Source of the DNA: Dolichospermum planctonicum
GTDB taxonomy: Bacteria; Cyanobacteriota; Cyanobacteriia; Cyanobacteriales; Nostocaceae
Direction: 5' to 3'
Length of the DNA stretch: 64,000 bases
Assembly: GCF_005402965.1 (NCBI RefSeq)
Contig: NZ_BJCF01000016.1
Location: 1 to 64,000, forward strand
Shown here piece by piece: positions 44,011 to 53,400 of this stretch. Under the pieces are notes generated by a model. It did not search any database. It was not told the origin of the DNA and worked only from the letters and a program-made list of their open reading frames with translations. The translations under genes and the position numbers were made by a program. Within the stretch, counting starts at the first letter, position 1. Each line of letters opens with the position of its first letter.

Positions 44011-44934
44011 ATGCACATACCTGATGGATTTGTTTCTGTACCAGTTGCCGCAGTCACCAGTTTAGCCAGTGCGGCGGCTTTATTTGTAGCTTTTGATCGA
44101 TCGCAAACAGCTTTTGGTATTCGTCGCGCCCCCATATTAGGTTTAACCACAGCCTTTATTTTCGCCGCCCAAATGGTTAATTTTCCCGTAGCGGGGGGGA
44201 CTAGCGGCCACCTATTGGGAGGGGCTTTAGCAGCGATTATCTTGGGTAGTCCTTGGGCGGGAATGTTATGTATTGCGACGGTTTTGATCATTCAAGCCGT
44301 GTTATTTGCCGATGGTGGAATTACTGCCTTGGGAGCAAATATTTTTAACATGGGAGTCATCGGCGTGTGGGTAGCTTGGGGATTAACCCAAACTTTGCAA
44401 AGACTCTTTGGCGGTTTTCAAAGACTTTTACCCCTAGCGGCGGGAATAGCAGCGGGAGTTAGCGTAGTTGTTGCCGCTATAGCTTGTGCTATTGAATTAG
44501 CCCTTTCGGGGACAGCACCAGCCAACCTAGTGTTACCCACGATGACAGGTATACATATTTTGATCGGTGTTGGGGAAGGGGCGATTACCGGAGGTGTTCT
44601 AAATTACCTATCTACAACTCGTCCAGATTTATTACCAGGTGAAGAACAGAAAATTAGAGGTTGGTTAGTTCCCGTTGTCAGTATTTTACTGATTTCAGGT
44701 GTATTATCCCTATGCGCTTCGGCTTGGCCTGATGGTTTGGAAAAGGTAGCAGAAAACTTAGGATTTATTGATTTAGCGGAAAACGTGCGGGTAATTGTGC
44801 CGACACCTTTAGCTGATTACAATATTCAGGGTTTGGGGAAAATTGGCACTAGTATTACCGGGTTGGTAGGTGCTACAGCTTGCTTTGCTGTGGCTTTTGG
44901 CATTGCCAAAATTATCAGACCGAAAAATGCTTAA
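44011..44934 (+). CDS. cbiM: CbiM/NikM-type substrate-binding membrane subunit with fused N-like domain
   Basis: A 307-aa integral membrane protein. It begins MHIPDGF; the N-terminal amine and His2 bind the metal in CbiM/NikM proteins. Core motifs: AAQMVNFPVAGGTSGHLLGG and MTGIHILIGVGEGAITG. The C-terminal 100 residues, with the PDGLE box (AWPDGLEKVAENLG) and a last helix, correspond to the CbiN/NikN partner fused in one chain. It imports Co2+ or Ni2+ for cobalamin, hydrogenase or urease. No B12 riboswitch or NikR palindrome is seen in the 200 bases upstream, so the metal is undecided. It starts a three-gene operon. Confidence 0.9.
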   Translation: MHIPDGFVSVPVAAVTSLASAAALFVAFDRSQTAFGIRRAPILGLTTAFIFAAQMVNFPVAGGTSGHLLGGALAAIILGSPWAGMLCIATVLIIQAVLFADGGITALGANIFNMGVIGVWVAWGLTQTLQRLFGGFQRLLPLAAGIAAGVSVVVAAIACAIELALSGTAPANLVLPTMTGIHILIGVGEGAITGGVLNYLSTTRPDLLPGEEQKIRGWLVPVVSILLISGVLSLCASAWPDGLEKVAENLGFIDLAENVRVIVPTPLADYNIQGLGKIGTSITGLVGATACFAVAFGIAKIIRPKNA

Positions 44935-44940
44935 TTAATT

Positions 44941-45600
44941 ATGATGCAAATTTCCTTGCCATTACGCTTGCAATTGTCCCTAATTATCGTAATTGGGGCA
45001 GCTTTTTTAAAGTATCATAGTTGGTCTAATTTACTTGTCTATGGAGCGATCGCTCTTGTGTGGGTTTATTTGTTACAAATACCCCTACCCAAATTAGGCG
45101 GTCTACTGGGTGCAGAATTAATTTTTTTATCCTTCGTGGCCTTACCATTGGGATGGGAACGAGCTAGTTTTTTGCTTGTGCGTTCCCTAATTTGTTTAAT
45201 TGTCATGAATGGCTTTTTATTAACCCTACCTCCCCATAGTTTGGGTATCGCTCTCAAAAGCTTACCGATACCTGCACCATTAAAAGAAAACCTGATTCTC
45301 GCTGGACAATACTTAGAAATATTACTCTTAGAAGTGACGCGAATGCAGCGCAGCGCCCAACTACGTGGTTTAAATGGTACAGCAGGGTGGCTACGTTATG
45401 CTAGTGCTGCCATGATTGGGGCTTTATATCTCCGCACCCTAGACAGAGCCGAAAGAGTTTATGCTGCTATGGTAGCCCGTGGATATAACGGAAAATTACC
45501 CCTAGATTCCCCCCTCAAACCGAAAGAACGCTTTACCCTATTAATAGCTGGGGTGATAGCTACTTGTTTAACCCTAAGTTCCTACCTTACTGTTATTTGA
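44941..45600 (+). CDS. cbiQ: ECF transporter transmembrane subunit CbiQ
   Basis: A 219-aa inner-membrane protein with about five helices. Coupling motifs typical of T-components, both Ala-Arg-Gly type: MQRSAQLRGLNG near 137 and AMVARGYNGKL near 179, which contact the ATPase. It starts 6 bases after the cbiM stop and ends 10 bases before cbiO. It transmits ATP hydrolysis to the metal-binding subunit. Confidence 0.9.
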   Translation: MMQISLPLRLQLSLIIVIGAAFLKYHSWSNLLVYGAIALVWVYLLQIPLPKLGGLLGAELIFLSFVALPLGWERASFLLVRSLICLIVMNGFLLTLPPHSLGIALKSLPIPAPLKENLILAGQYLEILLLEVTRMQRSAQLRGLNGTAGWLRYASAAMIGALYLRTLDRAERVYAAMVARGYNGKLPLDSPLKPKERFTLLIAGVIATCLTLSSYLTVI

Positions 45601-45610
45601 GTGGTGAATC

Positions 45611-46375
45611 TTGACATCATTAACTTCTAATCCCCAAATTTCCCTTTCGCAACCCCATACTGCTGTTGTTGAAGTCCAAAATCTGGCTTACGCTTATTCA
45701 CAACAGCACCCCGTATTACAAGAAATTTCCTTTAGCTTACAAACAGGCGATCGGGTCGCTTTAATGGGAGCTACTGGTTCAGGTAAAAGCACCTTATTAG
45801 AAAACCTGATTGGCTTAAAACATCCCCAAAGCGGCAAAATTTGGATTAACGGTATACCGATATTGCCAAACACTTTACCGCAAATTAGACAACAAATTGG
45901 TTTTAGCTTTCAAGATCCTAATGACCAATTATTTATGCCCACAATCCTGGAAGATATCACCTTTGGACCCCTTAACTATGGCATTTCCCCCATAGCTGCA
46001 AAGGATAAAGCCCATCAACTATTAGCCGACTTTGGATTAGAAGCCTACGCCCACCGTTCTGCTCATGAACTTTCTGGAGGACAAAGGCGTTTAGCCGCCT
46101 TAGCGGCGATTTTAGCCCTAGATCCTGACATTCTCATCTTAGACGAACCCACCAACGGACTAGACCCAGCATGGCGACGACATTTAGCCCAAGTATTATT
46201 AAAATTGCCTGTAAAAGTCATGTTAATAGCTTCCCATGATCTCCAGTGGCTAGGAAGAGTCACCCAACGGGCTTTAGTCTTATCTAATGGTAAAATCCAA
46301 ATAGATAGCGATATTCAACCACTGTTGCAAGATGGCAAAACCTTAGATAAACTGGGTTTGCCAGTAGATTGGTAA
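45611..46375 (+). CDS. cbiO: ECF transporter ATPase subunit CbiO
   Basis: A 254-aa ABC ATPase. Walker A GATGSGKSTLLENLIG, Q-loop FSFQDPNDQLFMPTI, signature HELSGGQRRLAALAAILA, Walker B DILILDEPTNGLDP and the switch His in IASHDLQW. The DPNDQL Q-loop is typical of cobalt/nickel ECF ATPases. TTG 45611 must be the start: an in-frame TGA lies two codons upstream and there is no ATG before Walker A. Third gene of the importer operon. Confidence 0.92.
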   Translation: MTSLTSNPQISLSQPHTAVVEVQNLAYAYSQQHPVLQEISFSLQTGDRVALMGATGSGKSTLLENLIGLKHPQSGKIWINGIPILPNTLPQIRQQIGFSFQDPNDQLFMPTILEDITFGPLNYGISPIAAKDKAHQLLADFGLEAYAHRSAHELSGGQRRLAALAAILALDPDILILDEPTNGLDPAWRRHLAQVLLKLPVKVMLIASHDLQWLGRVTQRALVLSNGKIQIDSDIQPLLQDGKTLDKLGLPVDW

Positions 46376-46612
46376 ACTGGGGCTAACAGTGATTTTGCTG
46401 GCCAATGAACCACGGTTTTTGTTTCGCGCAGAGGCGCGAAGTAGGAAAGGCGCGAAGGAAGAAGGTAATCTGCGGTTTAAATAGATAAAAACTGCTGTGA
46501 TATCTCTAATCTATGCTCTGCTTCCTATTTTCCTAAATTTTGGGGTTTAAGTCCCCGTTTCCCACTCTCTTGAATTTTAAATTTTTAAGTTCTTAAATTC
46601 TTAAATTCTTAA

Positions 46613-47101
46613 ATGTTGTTTTCTCGTTATCCAGTTATTGCTCCTGTTACTCTGAGCATTGCTTTATTAATTACTAGTTGTAGTGACAGTAAAACCTCCC
46701 AATGTCAGCGACTAATTAAAGCCGTTAATCAGGGTACATCACTGATTGATACGAAAAAAGGTCAGCAAGTATCAACTAGTTTAAAGTTATCTAAAGACTT
46801 GAAAAATGTCACTCAGGAACTTCAGAAATTAAACTTAAAAGATCCTAAATTAAAAGAATTTGAAAGCGGTTTTATCAAAGTCTTTGATCATCTCAGTCAG
46901 GCCATAGGTAAAGCTGCTAAGGCTCTTGGTGATACTAAAACAGCAGAAGCATCTTCAGATGGTAAAATCACAATTCAAAAAGCTAGAAGAGAAATTGATT
47001 CCGCACTGACAACCGCAGCCAAAACCGCTGGTAAACAATCAGATACTTTAGCTGTTGAGTTGAATAAATATTGTAGCCAAGAACAATCAATTAAGAATTA
47101 A
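46613..47101 (+). CDS. Hypothetical lipoprotein
   Basis: A 162-aa exported lipoprotein. Signal peptide followed by lipobox LITSC near residues 19-23. The mature part is lysine-rich, helical and polar (SLKLSKDLKNVTQELQKLNL) with two further Cys (SQCQRL near the start and YCSQEQ near the end) that could form a disulphide. No family recognised with certainty; such small helical lipoproteins are common in Nostocales. A degenerate TTAAATTC repeat covers the 40 bases before ATG 46613. It converges on recQ. Confidence 0.7.
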   Translation: MLFSRYPVIAPVTLSIALLITSCSDSKTSQCQRLIKAVNQGTSLIDTKKGQQVSTSLKLSKDLKNVTQELQKLNLKDPKLKEFESGFIKVFDHLSQAIGKAAKALGDTKTAEASSDGKITIQKARREIDSALTTAAKTAGKQSDTLAVELNKYCSQEQSIKN

Positions 47102-47124
47102 AAATGATCATTAACAAATGATAA

Positions 47125-48567
47125 TTAATTTCTACAATTATCACAATGTCCACAACGCCAATTAACAGTTGGTGTTTCAAAGCCAAAAGCATTTAATAAA
47201 AACCGCCAACGACACTGTTTAGTAGTGAGATATTCACTCAGTTTACCAGTTTGTAATTGGGTTTGTGCTGGCTTTCTTGACTGAGAAGAAATAGAATAAT
47301 GAAAAGGATCAAGCCATTCCAATTGTCCGTTACTATGGAGAAGAGAAAGAGCCACCGCACTATTGGGAAATTCTTTAATTACACTATTTATTTCCCCTTG
47401 GGGTGGTAATTTCTTGACTAATTTTCGCGCTCTTTGTTGTTGTAATTGTAGTTGTTGTTCAAAAAATTTTTGTCTTTGTTTATCCCCATCATCTAAAAAT
47501 CCTGTCGGTTCACTGACCAAGGTTAAAACATCAGCAGGTTTCCCGTCTCTTCCCGCTCTTCCTATTTCTTGTACATATTCGGATAATAAATATGGTGCAT
47601 GAAAATGAACCACCCAACGCACATCAGATTTATTTATCCCCATACCAAAAGCACAAGTAGAGACCACAAACAGGATTTTTCCACTTAACCAATTGGCTTC
47701 AATATTCCGGCGCTCTGTAGGGCTTAATCCTGCATGATAACTAGCAGTATGATAACCCCTTTCTATTAACCATTGGCTGAGATATTCGCTATCTTTTCGA
47801 GTTCTTACATAAATTAAACCAACTTGATTTGGTCGTTTTTGTATAAACTTTAATAATTGTTGTTTTCTTCCTCTAGGAGTCCACGCAATTCGGACAATAG
47901 GGTTTAAATTTTCTCGGTAGGGATTAATCTTAAAAATATCAGGTTTGTCTAATTTTAAAACTTGAGAAATAATCTTTTCAGCTAAAGGATCAGCAGTGGC
48001 GGTAAAAGCTGCTAGACTAATTTTTGTTCCTGGTGGTTTTGATTTTAGTAAAGCTTCCCGCACAGTTCCTAACCGTCGGTAAGCTGGACGAAAACTATCA
48101 CCCCATTGGACTAAACAATGGGCTTCATCTAGTATTAAACCATTAATTTGTAGTTGAGGATTAGACAACTTTTGCCAAACTATTGGACTCAGTAAGGTTT
48201 CAGGAGATAAATATAATAATCTTAATTCCTTGTTTTCCAAAGCTTGCAAAGTTTTTTGTCGTTGTAATGCGGGTAATTCACTGTGTAAAAGTCCTGCTTT
48301 TTGCTGTTTTTGACGTAATTCCTCAACTTGGTTTTCCATGAGCGCCACCAAAGGAGAAATGACTAAAGTTAATCCTGTGTTTAGTAGTGCGGGAAGTTGA
48401 AAACAAATAGATTTTCCCCCACCTGTGGGCATAATAATTAAAGCATCTTTTTGTGATATTAAACAGTTAATAATTTCCTTTTGGGGAGGACGAAAATCGT
48501 CATATCCCCAAATTGCTTTTAATGCTGTGCGAAGATCATGATCAGATTGTGTTAAGGGAATACTCAT
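47125..48567 (-). CDS. recQ: RecQ-family DNA helicase, short form
   Basis: A 480-aa 3'-5' helicase. Motif I MPTGGGKSICFQLPA near 46, DEAHCLVQWGDSFRPAY near 146, motif V-VI FGMGINKSDVRWVVHF and QEIGRAGRDGKPAD near 335. The C-terminus ends with a RecQ zinc site (KQCRWRFLLNAFGF then CGHCDNC). A winged-helix-like segment (NSVIKEFPNSAVALSLLHSN) comes before the zinc site, not after it as in E. coli RecQ, and there is no HRDC domain. It resembles short plant and cyanobacterial RecQs. ATG 48567, just after an octamer repeat array. Confidence 0.9.
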   Translation of the reverse strand: MSIPLTQSDHDLRTALKAIWGYDDFRPPQKEIINCLISQKDALIIMPTGGGKSICFQLPALLNTGLTLVISPLVALMENQVEELRQKQQKAGLLHSELPALQRQKTLQALENKELRLLYLSPETLLSPIVWQKLSNPQLQINGLILDEAHCLVQWGDSFRPAYRRLGTVREALLKSKPPGTKISLAAFTATADPLAEKIISQVLKLDKPDIFKINPYRENLNPIVRIAWTPRGRKQQLLKFIQKRPNQVGLIYVRTRKDSEYLSQWLIERGYHTASYHAGLSPTERRNIEANWLSGKILFVVSTCAFGMGINKSDVRWVVHFHAPYLLSEYVQEIGRAGRDGKPADVLTLVSEPTGFLDDGDKQRQKFFEQQLQLQQQRARKLVKKLPPQGEINSVIKEFPNSAVALSLLHSNGQLEWLDPFHYSISSQSRKPAQTQLQTGKLSEYLTTKQCRWRFLLNAFGFETPTVNWRCGHCDNCRN

Positions 48568-48570
48568 TTT

Positions 48571-48628
48571 TTACCCATTACCCATTACCCATTACCCATT
48601 ACTAATTACCCATTACCCATTACCCATG
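48571..48628. repeat. 8-bp tandem repeat (TACCCATT)n overlapping the peptidase stop
   Basis: Seven octamers between recQ and the isoaspartyl peptidase gene. On the minus strand the array begins inside the peptidase gene and supplies its last codons (GHG) and TAA stop, as at recF. Confidence 0.95.
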
Positions 48629-49573
48629 ACCAATTAATTCTTGATCATTCCATTCTAAAGTATCACCAATGTTTTCTCCATTATGGTAAGCAGCCAGTAA
48701 TACCTCACAGGTTTTACCATAGGATATCATGCCAGTGGCATCTAGAGCGATCGCTCCAAAATCCCTGTTATTTTGCCGCGCTTCTGTAAATGATTTCTGC
48801 ATTGCATCCTGTAGGGACATTCCATCTGTTACCCTCACCACAACCTTAGCGGCTAAACACTCATCAATAATATCTTCACCAATACCTGTACAACTAACAC
48901 CTGCATGAAAATTTGCATAATTACCCGCTGGCATCGCTGAATCACTAACGCGGCCAATTCTTTCAAAGCCTTTACCACCTGTAGAAGTACCAGCAGCTAA
49001 TTTACCATCACCATCTAAAGCCACAACACCAATAGTTCCCCTCCCCGCATTACTACTTAATGCCATCTCTGGTTCTGCTACCACACCAGCCATAGTTCTT
49101 TGAAAATTACCTTGACGTTCTAGAGTCCATTCTTGCAACCGCAAATCGGTTAAACCATTGTAACTAGGCATTTGTAACTCCCGCGCTAACTCGGCCGCAC
49201 CATAATCAGACAAAACCCGGTCATCGGAATTTTGTAAAAATAGTGCCATTTCAATGGGGTTTTTTACCCGTGACACATTAATTACACCACTAAAACGGCC
49301 AGTAGTCCCATCCATGATAGAAGCACTCATGCGAATTTGTCCATCAGATTGCAGTACAGAACCAGTACCAGCATTAAAGCGTGGTTCATCTTCTAACATT
49401 TGACAACCCCGAACTACAGCCTCGGTTGCATTTGCACCATTTAGTAAAAGATCATAAACATCCGCAACGATTTTAGATAGAGAATTACGAACCGCTATCA
49501 ATCCCCCCTTACCTTGCAGGGAACTACCAGCGCCACCATGAATAATTAATTTAGGTTGTACTTGTAATGTCAT
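48620..49573 (-). CDS. Isoaspartyl peptidase/L-asparaginase (plant-type)
   Basis: A 317-aa N-terminal-nucleophile hydrolase. The cleavage site is in NAGRGTIGVVALDGDG, with the Thr of GTIGVVA as nucleophile (near residue 177). IIHGGAGSSLQGKGG and FNAGTGSVLQSDGQ are the conserved N-terminal motifs, and GRVSDSAMPAGNYANF and VSCTGIGEDII the C-terminal ones. The precursor self-cleaves into alpha and beta subunits. It hydrolyses beta-aspartyl dipeptides and asparagine, useful in cyanobacteria for the beta-aspartyl-arginine released from cyanophycin. ATG 49573. The C-terminal codons are formed by a tandem repeat. Confidence 0.93.
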   Translation of the reverse strand: MTLQVQPKLIIHGGAGSSLQGKGGLIAVRNSLSKIVADVYDLLLNGANATEAVVRGCQMLEDEPRFNAGTGSVLQSDGQIRMSASIMDGTTGRFSGVINVSRVKNPIEMALFLQNSDDRVLSDYGAAELARELQMPSYNGLTDLRLQEWTLERQGNFQRTMAGVVAEPEMALSSNAGRGTIGVVALDGDGKLAAGTSTGGKGFERIGRVSDSAMPAGNYANFHAGVSCTGIGEDIIDECLAAKVVVRVTDGMSLQDAMQKSFTEARQNNRDFGAIALDATGMISYGKTCEVLLAAYHNGENIGDTLEWNDQELIGHG

Positions 49574-49668
49574 GTTATCTTCTTATTTGTTCGTTATTAT
49601 GTTAAATATTAATTGTCAATTAACCATTGTCAATAGGACTGATGCAAGTGTCACAAAAAATTATAGAT

Positions 49669-49712
49669 AAAATCAAATAAAATCAAATAAAATCAAATAA
49701 AATCAAATAAAA
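49669..49712. repeat. 10-bp tandem repeat (AAAATCAAAT)n
   Basis: Four complete decamers and a partial copy. Confidence 0.93.
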
Positions 49713-49796
49713 TATTTATAAATATAATTTGTTTGTAGTCAGGGCTAAAGCCCTGATCAGTCTTACCATAGTGTTTGGCAGATAAGACTAAAGTCT

Positions 49797-49814
49797 TACA
49801 GCAGTTTCCGATAT
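49797..49814 (-). repeat. 18-bp dispersed repeat, copy 3 (reverse)
   Basis: TACAGCAGTTTCCGATAT, exact reverse complement of the copies at 9285 and 34169. Confidence 0.9.
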
Positions 49815-49850
49815 TCACAAAGTACAGATATTAATAATAAAACTCTTGTG

Positions 49851-49871
49851 GTGCGGGCATCTTGCCCGCAC
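49851..49871. repeat. 21-bp perfect palindrome of the GGGCAAGATGCCC family
   Basis: GTGCGGGCA-TCT-TGCCCGCAC: a 9-bp perfect stem with a 3-base loop. It is the best-formed member of the family at 1-176, 827 and 11279. Confidence 0.88.
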
Positions 49872-49954
49872 AAAGTGTACCTCACTCAAAGCTACTTACT
49901 GTAACTACGATTTCATTTTATTATCCCAGTTGCGTCAGTCGTGGTCAATGTTCC

Positions 49955-50116
49955 CTAAGTCTCATTTTGAGCGTGAGAACGACGACGACGACAACGTTCC
50001 GAACAATATTTTACTTCATCCCAACAATCTTGCCATTTTTTCCGCCAAGTAAAAGGACGTTGACAGACTACACAGACTTTTTCCGGTAAATCGGATTTAG
50101 AACGAACACGACCCAT
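49955..50116 (-). CDS. DUF2256-family small zinc-binding protein
   Basis: A 53-aa protein on the minus strand, too short for usual cut-offs. MGRVRSKSDLPEKVCVVCQR, then PFTWRKKWQDCWDEVKYCSE and RCRRRRSHAQNET. Four or five Cys in CVVC...C...YCSERC give a zinc-finger-like site, and the whole pattern (KVCxxCxRPFxWRKKW, WDEVxYCSxRCRR) is that of DUF2256, found in many cyanobacteria and proteobacteria. The function is unknown; the basic C-terminus suggests nucleic-acid contact. ATG 50116; an AATTGGTA octamer array lies directly upstream. Confidence 0.85.
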   Translation of the reverse strand: MGRVRSKSDLPEKVCVVCQRPFTWRKKWQDCWDEVKYCSERCRRRRSHAQNET

Positions 50117-50124
50117 AATAATCA

Positions 50125-50149
50125 AGGTAATTGGTAATTGGTAATTGGT
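50125..50149. repeat. 8-bp tandem repeat (GGTAATTG)n
   Basis: Three octamers in the 5' region of the DUF2256 gene. Confidence 0.85.
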
Positions 50150-50413
50150 GATAAAATCCCTGTTTTCATCCTTGAATCATAAATATCCTAATTCTGACAG
50201 TATAGTTATAGCTTTTTTGATCTTGTATAAACTGTTTACTGTTTATATGTTATATAATAAAGTCGTTTCAGTCTAAGCCCATTTGGGGAAAGCTTTTTTG
50301 TGGTCTGCACTTCAACAAGCTCAGACACAATAAACTAGGGATTTCAGCCTCGACAGTGTTTAAGTCTTAAAATCTGACAATTTTACTGTTTTTTAACTTA
50401 AAAGGCGAAAAAA

Positions 50414-53400
50414 ATGACTCAAAATCAGAATTACATCAATAATCTTCTGAATCCAGCCATTCCTGGCGTTTATGATACCTTATTTGAATATGCTTGTTCT
50501 CAGAATTTCTGGACAATATTAGGGACAGCTTTCGGGTCTAGTTACAATCGCTTACAAGCAGAGTCTATTCTTGCTCAGTGGAAATCAAAAAATTTCAGTG
50601 CTTTACCAAATATTCAAGTCGTTAGTGGTACAGTGCTAGGGAACGCAAGAGGAGGCTATGCTGCAACTCAGAATAAGATTTATCTATCTGATAGTTTTCT
50701 CAATACTGCCACTGTAAATCAAATTCAGGCTATTCTTTTAGAAGAAATTGGGCATTATTTAGACGCTCAAATCAACCTCACAGACACCAGAGGAGATGAA
50801 GGTGAATATTTTTCTGCTTTAGTGCGTGGTGTATCTGTAAGTGCTACGGAAATAAATCGTATCCAAAATGAAAATGATCATCGGACTATTACCCTAAATG
50901 GCCAAAATATTGCCATTGAAGAAGCGGGGATTACCGTCTATGAGACAGTTAAGTTAGCTAGTTTGGGAAGTGCTTCTTTGGGAGGTGCTTCTGTTAAATC
51001 TTCCGGTAGTAATTACGTTTGGGTAGCTCGCAAGGGAGCAAATTCTGTTCTTAACCTCTACAACGGCACAACAACATTACCAATTGCCAATAGTGTTTAT
51101 TCAGGTTTCGATGTTCTACCTTTAGGTAGTCTAATTTCAGATTCAGATGCAAACCCTTCAACTACTCTAAGTAATATCAGCATTTCTGGTAATACAGTTG
51201 TTTATGCCAAAAAAGATGGTAATGACTACGAAATTTATCGTTACAGTGGTGGCACAACAACCAAACTGACCAATAACACAATTAACGACTACGCACCTCA
51301 GATTGCTGGTAATAATGTCCTCTGGTATGCTAATGATGGCACGGATGTGGAAATATTCCGCAATAATGGCACAACCACAACTCAACTTACCAATAACGAC
51401 ACAGACGAAAGGGATTTAAAACTATCAGGTAGTAATGCTGTCTGGGTTGGTTGGGATGGTAATGACTACGAAATTTATCTGAACAACGGAACTACTACAA
51501 CTCAACTGACAAACAACACCACCGACGATTATAGTCCTGTTATTTCTGATAATAAGGTGGCCTGGTTTAACTGGAATGGTACGGCAGAAAACTTGTTTTT
51601 CTACAATGGCACAACCACTACCCGAATTACCAATAACATTGAGGTTTATAATCCACTAGTTTCTGGGGATAAGGTTGTCTACTCTAAATATAATGGCACA
51701 AATTATTCTCTTCAGCTTTACAATGGTACTACTAACACCACAACCCAACTAGCCAGTCAGTTGTCGTCACAAGAAGACTTTAATCAGTTGTCGTCACAAG
51801 GAAACTTTAAAATTGACGGTAATTGGGTTGTTTGGGTAGATAAAACAACAAATAGTAATAGTTATCCTAGTTACACATTGAAACTCTACAATGGAACTTC
51901 AACGGTAACACTAAGTAATTCCTACCCTTTTTATTACGATTCTCTTTATTCTGACAGCAATTTCACTGTTGCCAATAACAAGGTGGCATGGGTAGGCACT
52001 AGTAATAGTAATACTAGCAGTAATCGTGATATCTTTCTTTACGATGGCACAACAACCACCCAAATTACCACTGGTGGTGGTTATTTTAACTATAACTCAA
52101 GTAACTTAACCATTGTTGGCAATAGTGTTCTGTCAATACGAGACAATGACTTATACATTACCCAACCTTCCACAAAGCCTGGTCTAAGTATCAATAGTGT
52201 CACAGTAATAGAAGGGCAAACCTCCCCACAAAATGCGGTTTTAACCGTCACCCTTTCTGCGGCCAGTACAACTACTGTAACTGTCCGATATGCCACCAGC
52301 TCCTCCTATCCAGGAGGCTACACTGCTTCTCCGGGTAATGACTACACTACCACTACAGGTACACTGACTTTTAACGCTGGGGAAACCACAAAGACTATTA
52401 ACGTCCCCATTTTGGATGATAACTTTTCAGAATTTGATGAAACCTTTAGCGTCACACTTTCCAATCCTACGGGTGCTTTGTTTATACCGGGGCAAAATAC
52501 AGGCATAGTAACTATTAGTGACACTTTACAATCTAGTGCTACTACTACCCTACCCGCAGGTGTAGAAAACCTGACCTTGACCGGAACTGGGAATATTAAC
52601 GGTACTGGCAACATTAACAGTAACACTATCCGGGGCAACAGCGGCAATAATATCCTTAATGGTGGTGCAGGAGGTTTTGATACCTTTCTTGGAGGCGCGG
52701 GTGACGATACTTACATTGTAAGTGGTAATTCTTTTCCTTCATTTATTACTGAAAATGCCAATGAAGGAACTGATACTGTCCAGTATTCTTCTGGTGCAAG
52801 CCCTTTTGTTAGTTACACATTAGGAGCTAACCTAGAAAACCTCACTTTTACTGGTACGAATGGTATAAGTGGGTATGGCAACGAATTGAATAACGTTATT
52901 ACTGGTAACAGTGGTAGTAACTTCCTGTATGGATACGGTGGTAACGATACATTAGATGGTGGATTAGGTGCAGATACCTTGATTGGTGGTGCAGGTAATG
53001 ATACTTACATCGTAGACAGTGATTCCATTCAAGAAGATGCCAACGCAGGTACAGATACAATTCAATCTAGTATCACCTGGAGTATTGCCACTTTGACAAA
53101 CATCGAAAACCTGACTTTAACGGGAACAACCGCAATTAATGGTACTGGTAATGCAGGTAATAACGTCATTACTGGTAATACTGGTAATAACACCATAACT
53201 GGCGGTACAGGAAAAGATACTCTAACCGGAGGACTGGGAATAGACCGTTTTGATTACCGTAATTTAGCTGATTCTGTCTTCAGTAGTTTTGATGTGATTA
53301 CAGACTTCAATGCTACTGCCAATAATGATTTATTCCTTGTTTCCACTGCCCGCAGTGTATTTTCTGATGTGGGATCTGTGGCAACACTGAATACAACCGG

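Larger units (their letters stand above)
49574..49954. other. Repeat-rich intergenic region
   Basis: No gene seen. It holds a 10-bp tandem repeat, hairpin TCAGGGCTAAAGCCCTGA (49739-49756), hairpin-like TAAGACTAAAGTCTTA (49783), an 18-bp dispersed repeat and a 21-bp palindrome. Confidence 0.7.

Noticed and set aside
48571-48628. Promoter or operator array for recQ
   Set aside because: Same class of octamer array occurs in many gaps and overlaps a stop codon; no promoter hexamers recognised within it.
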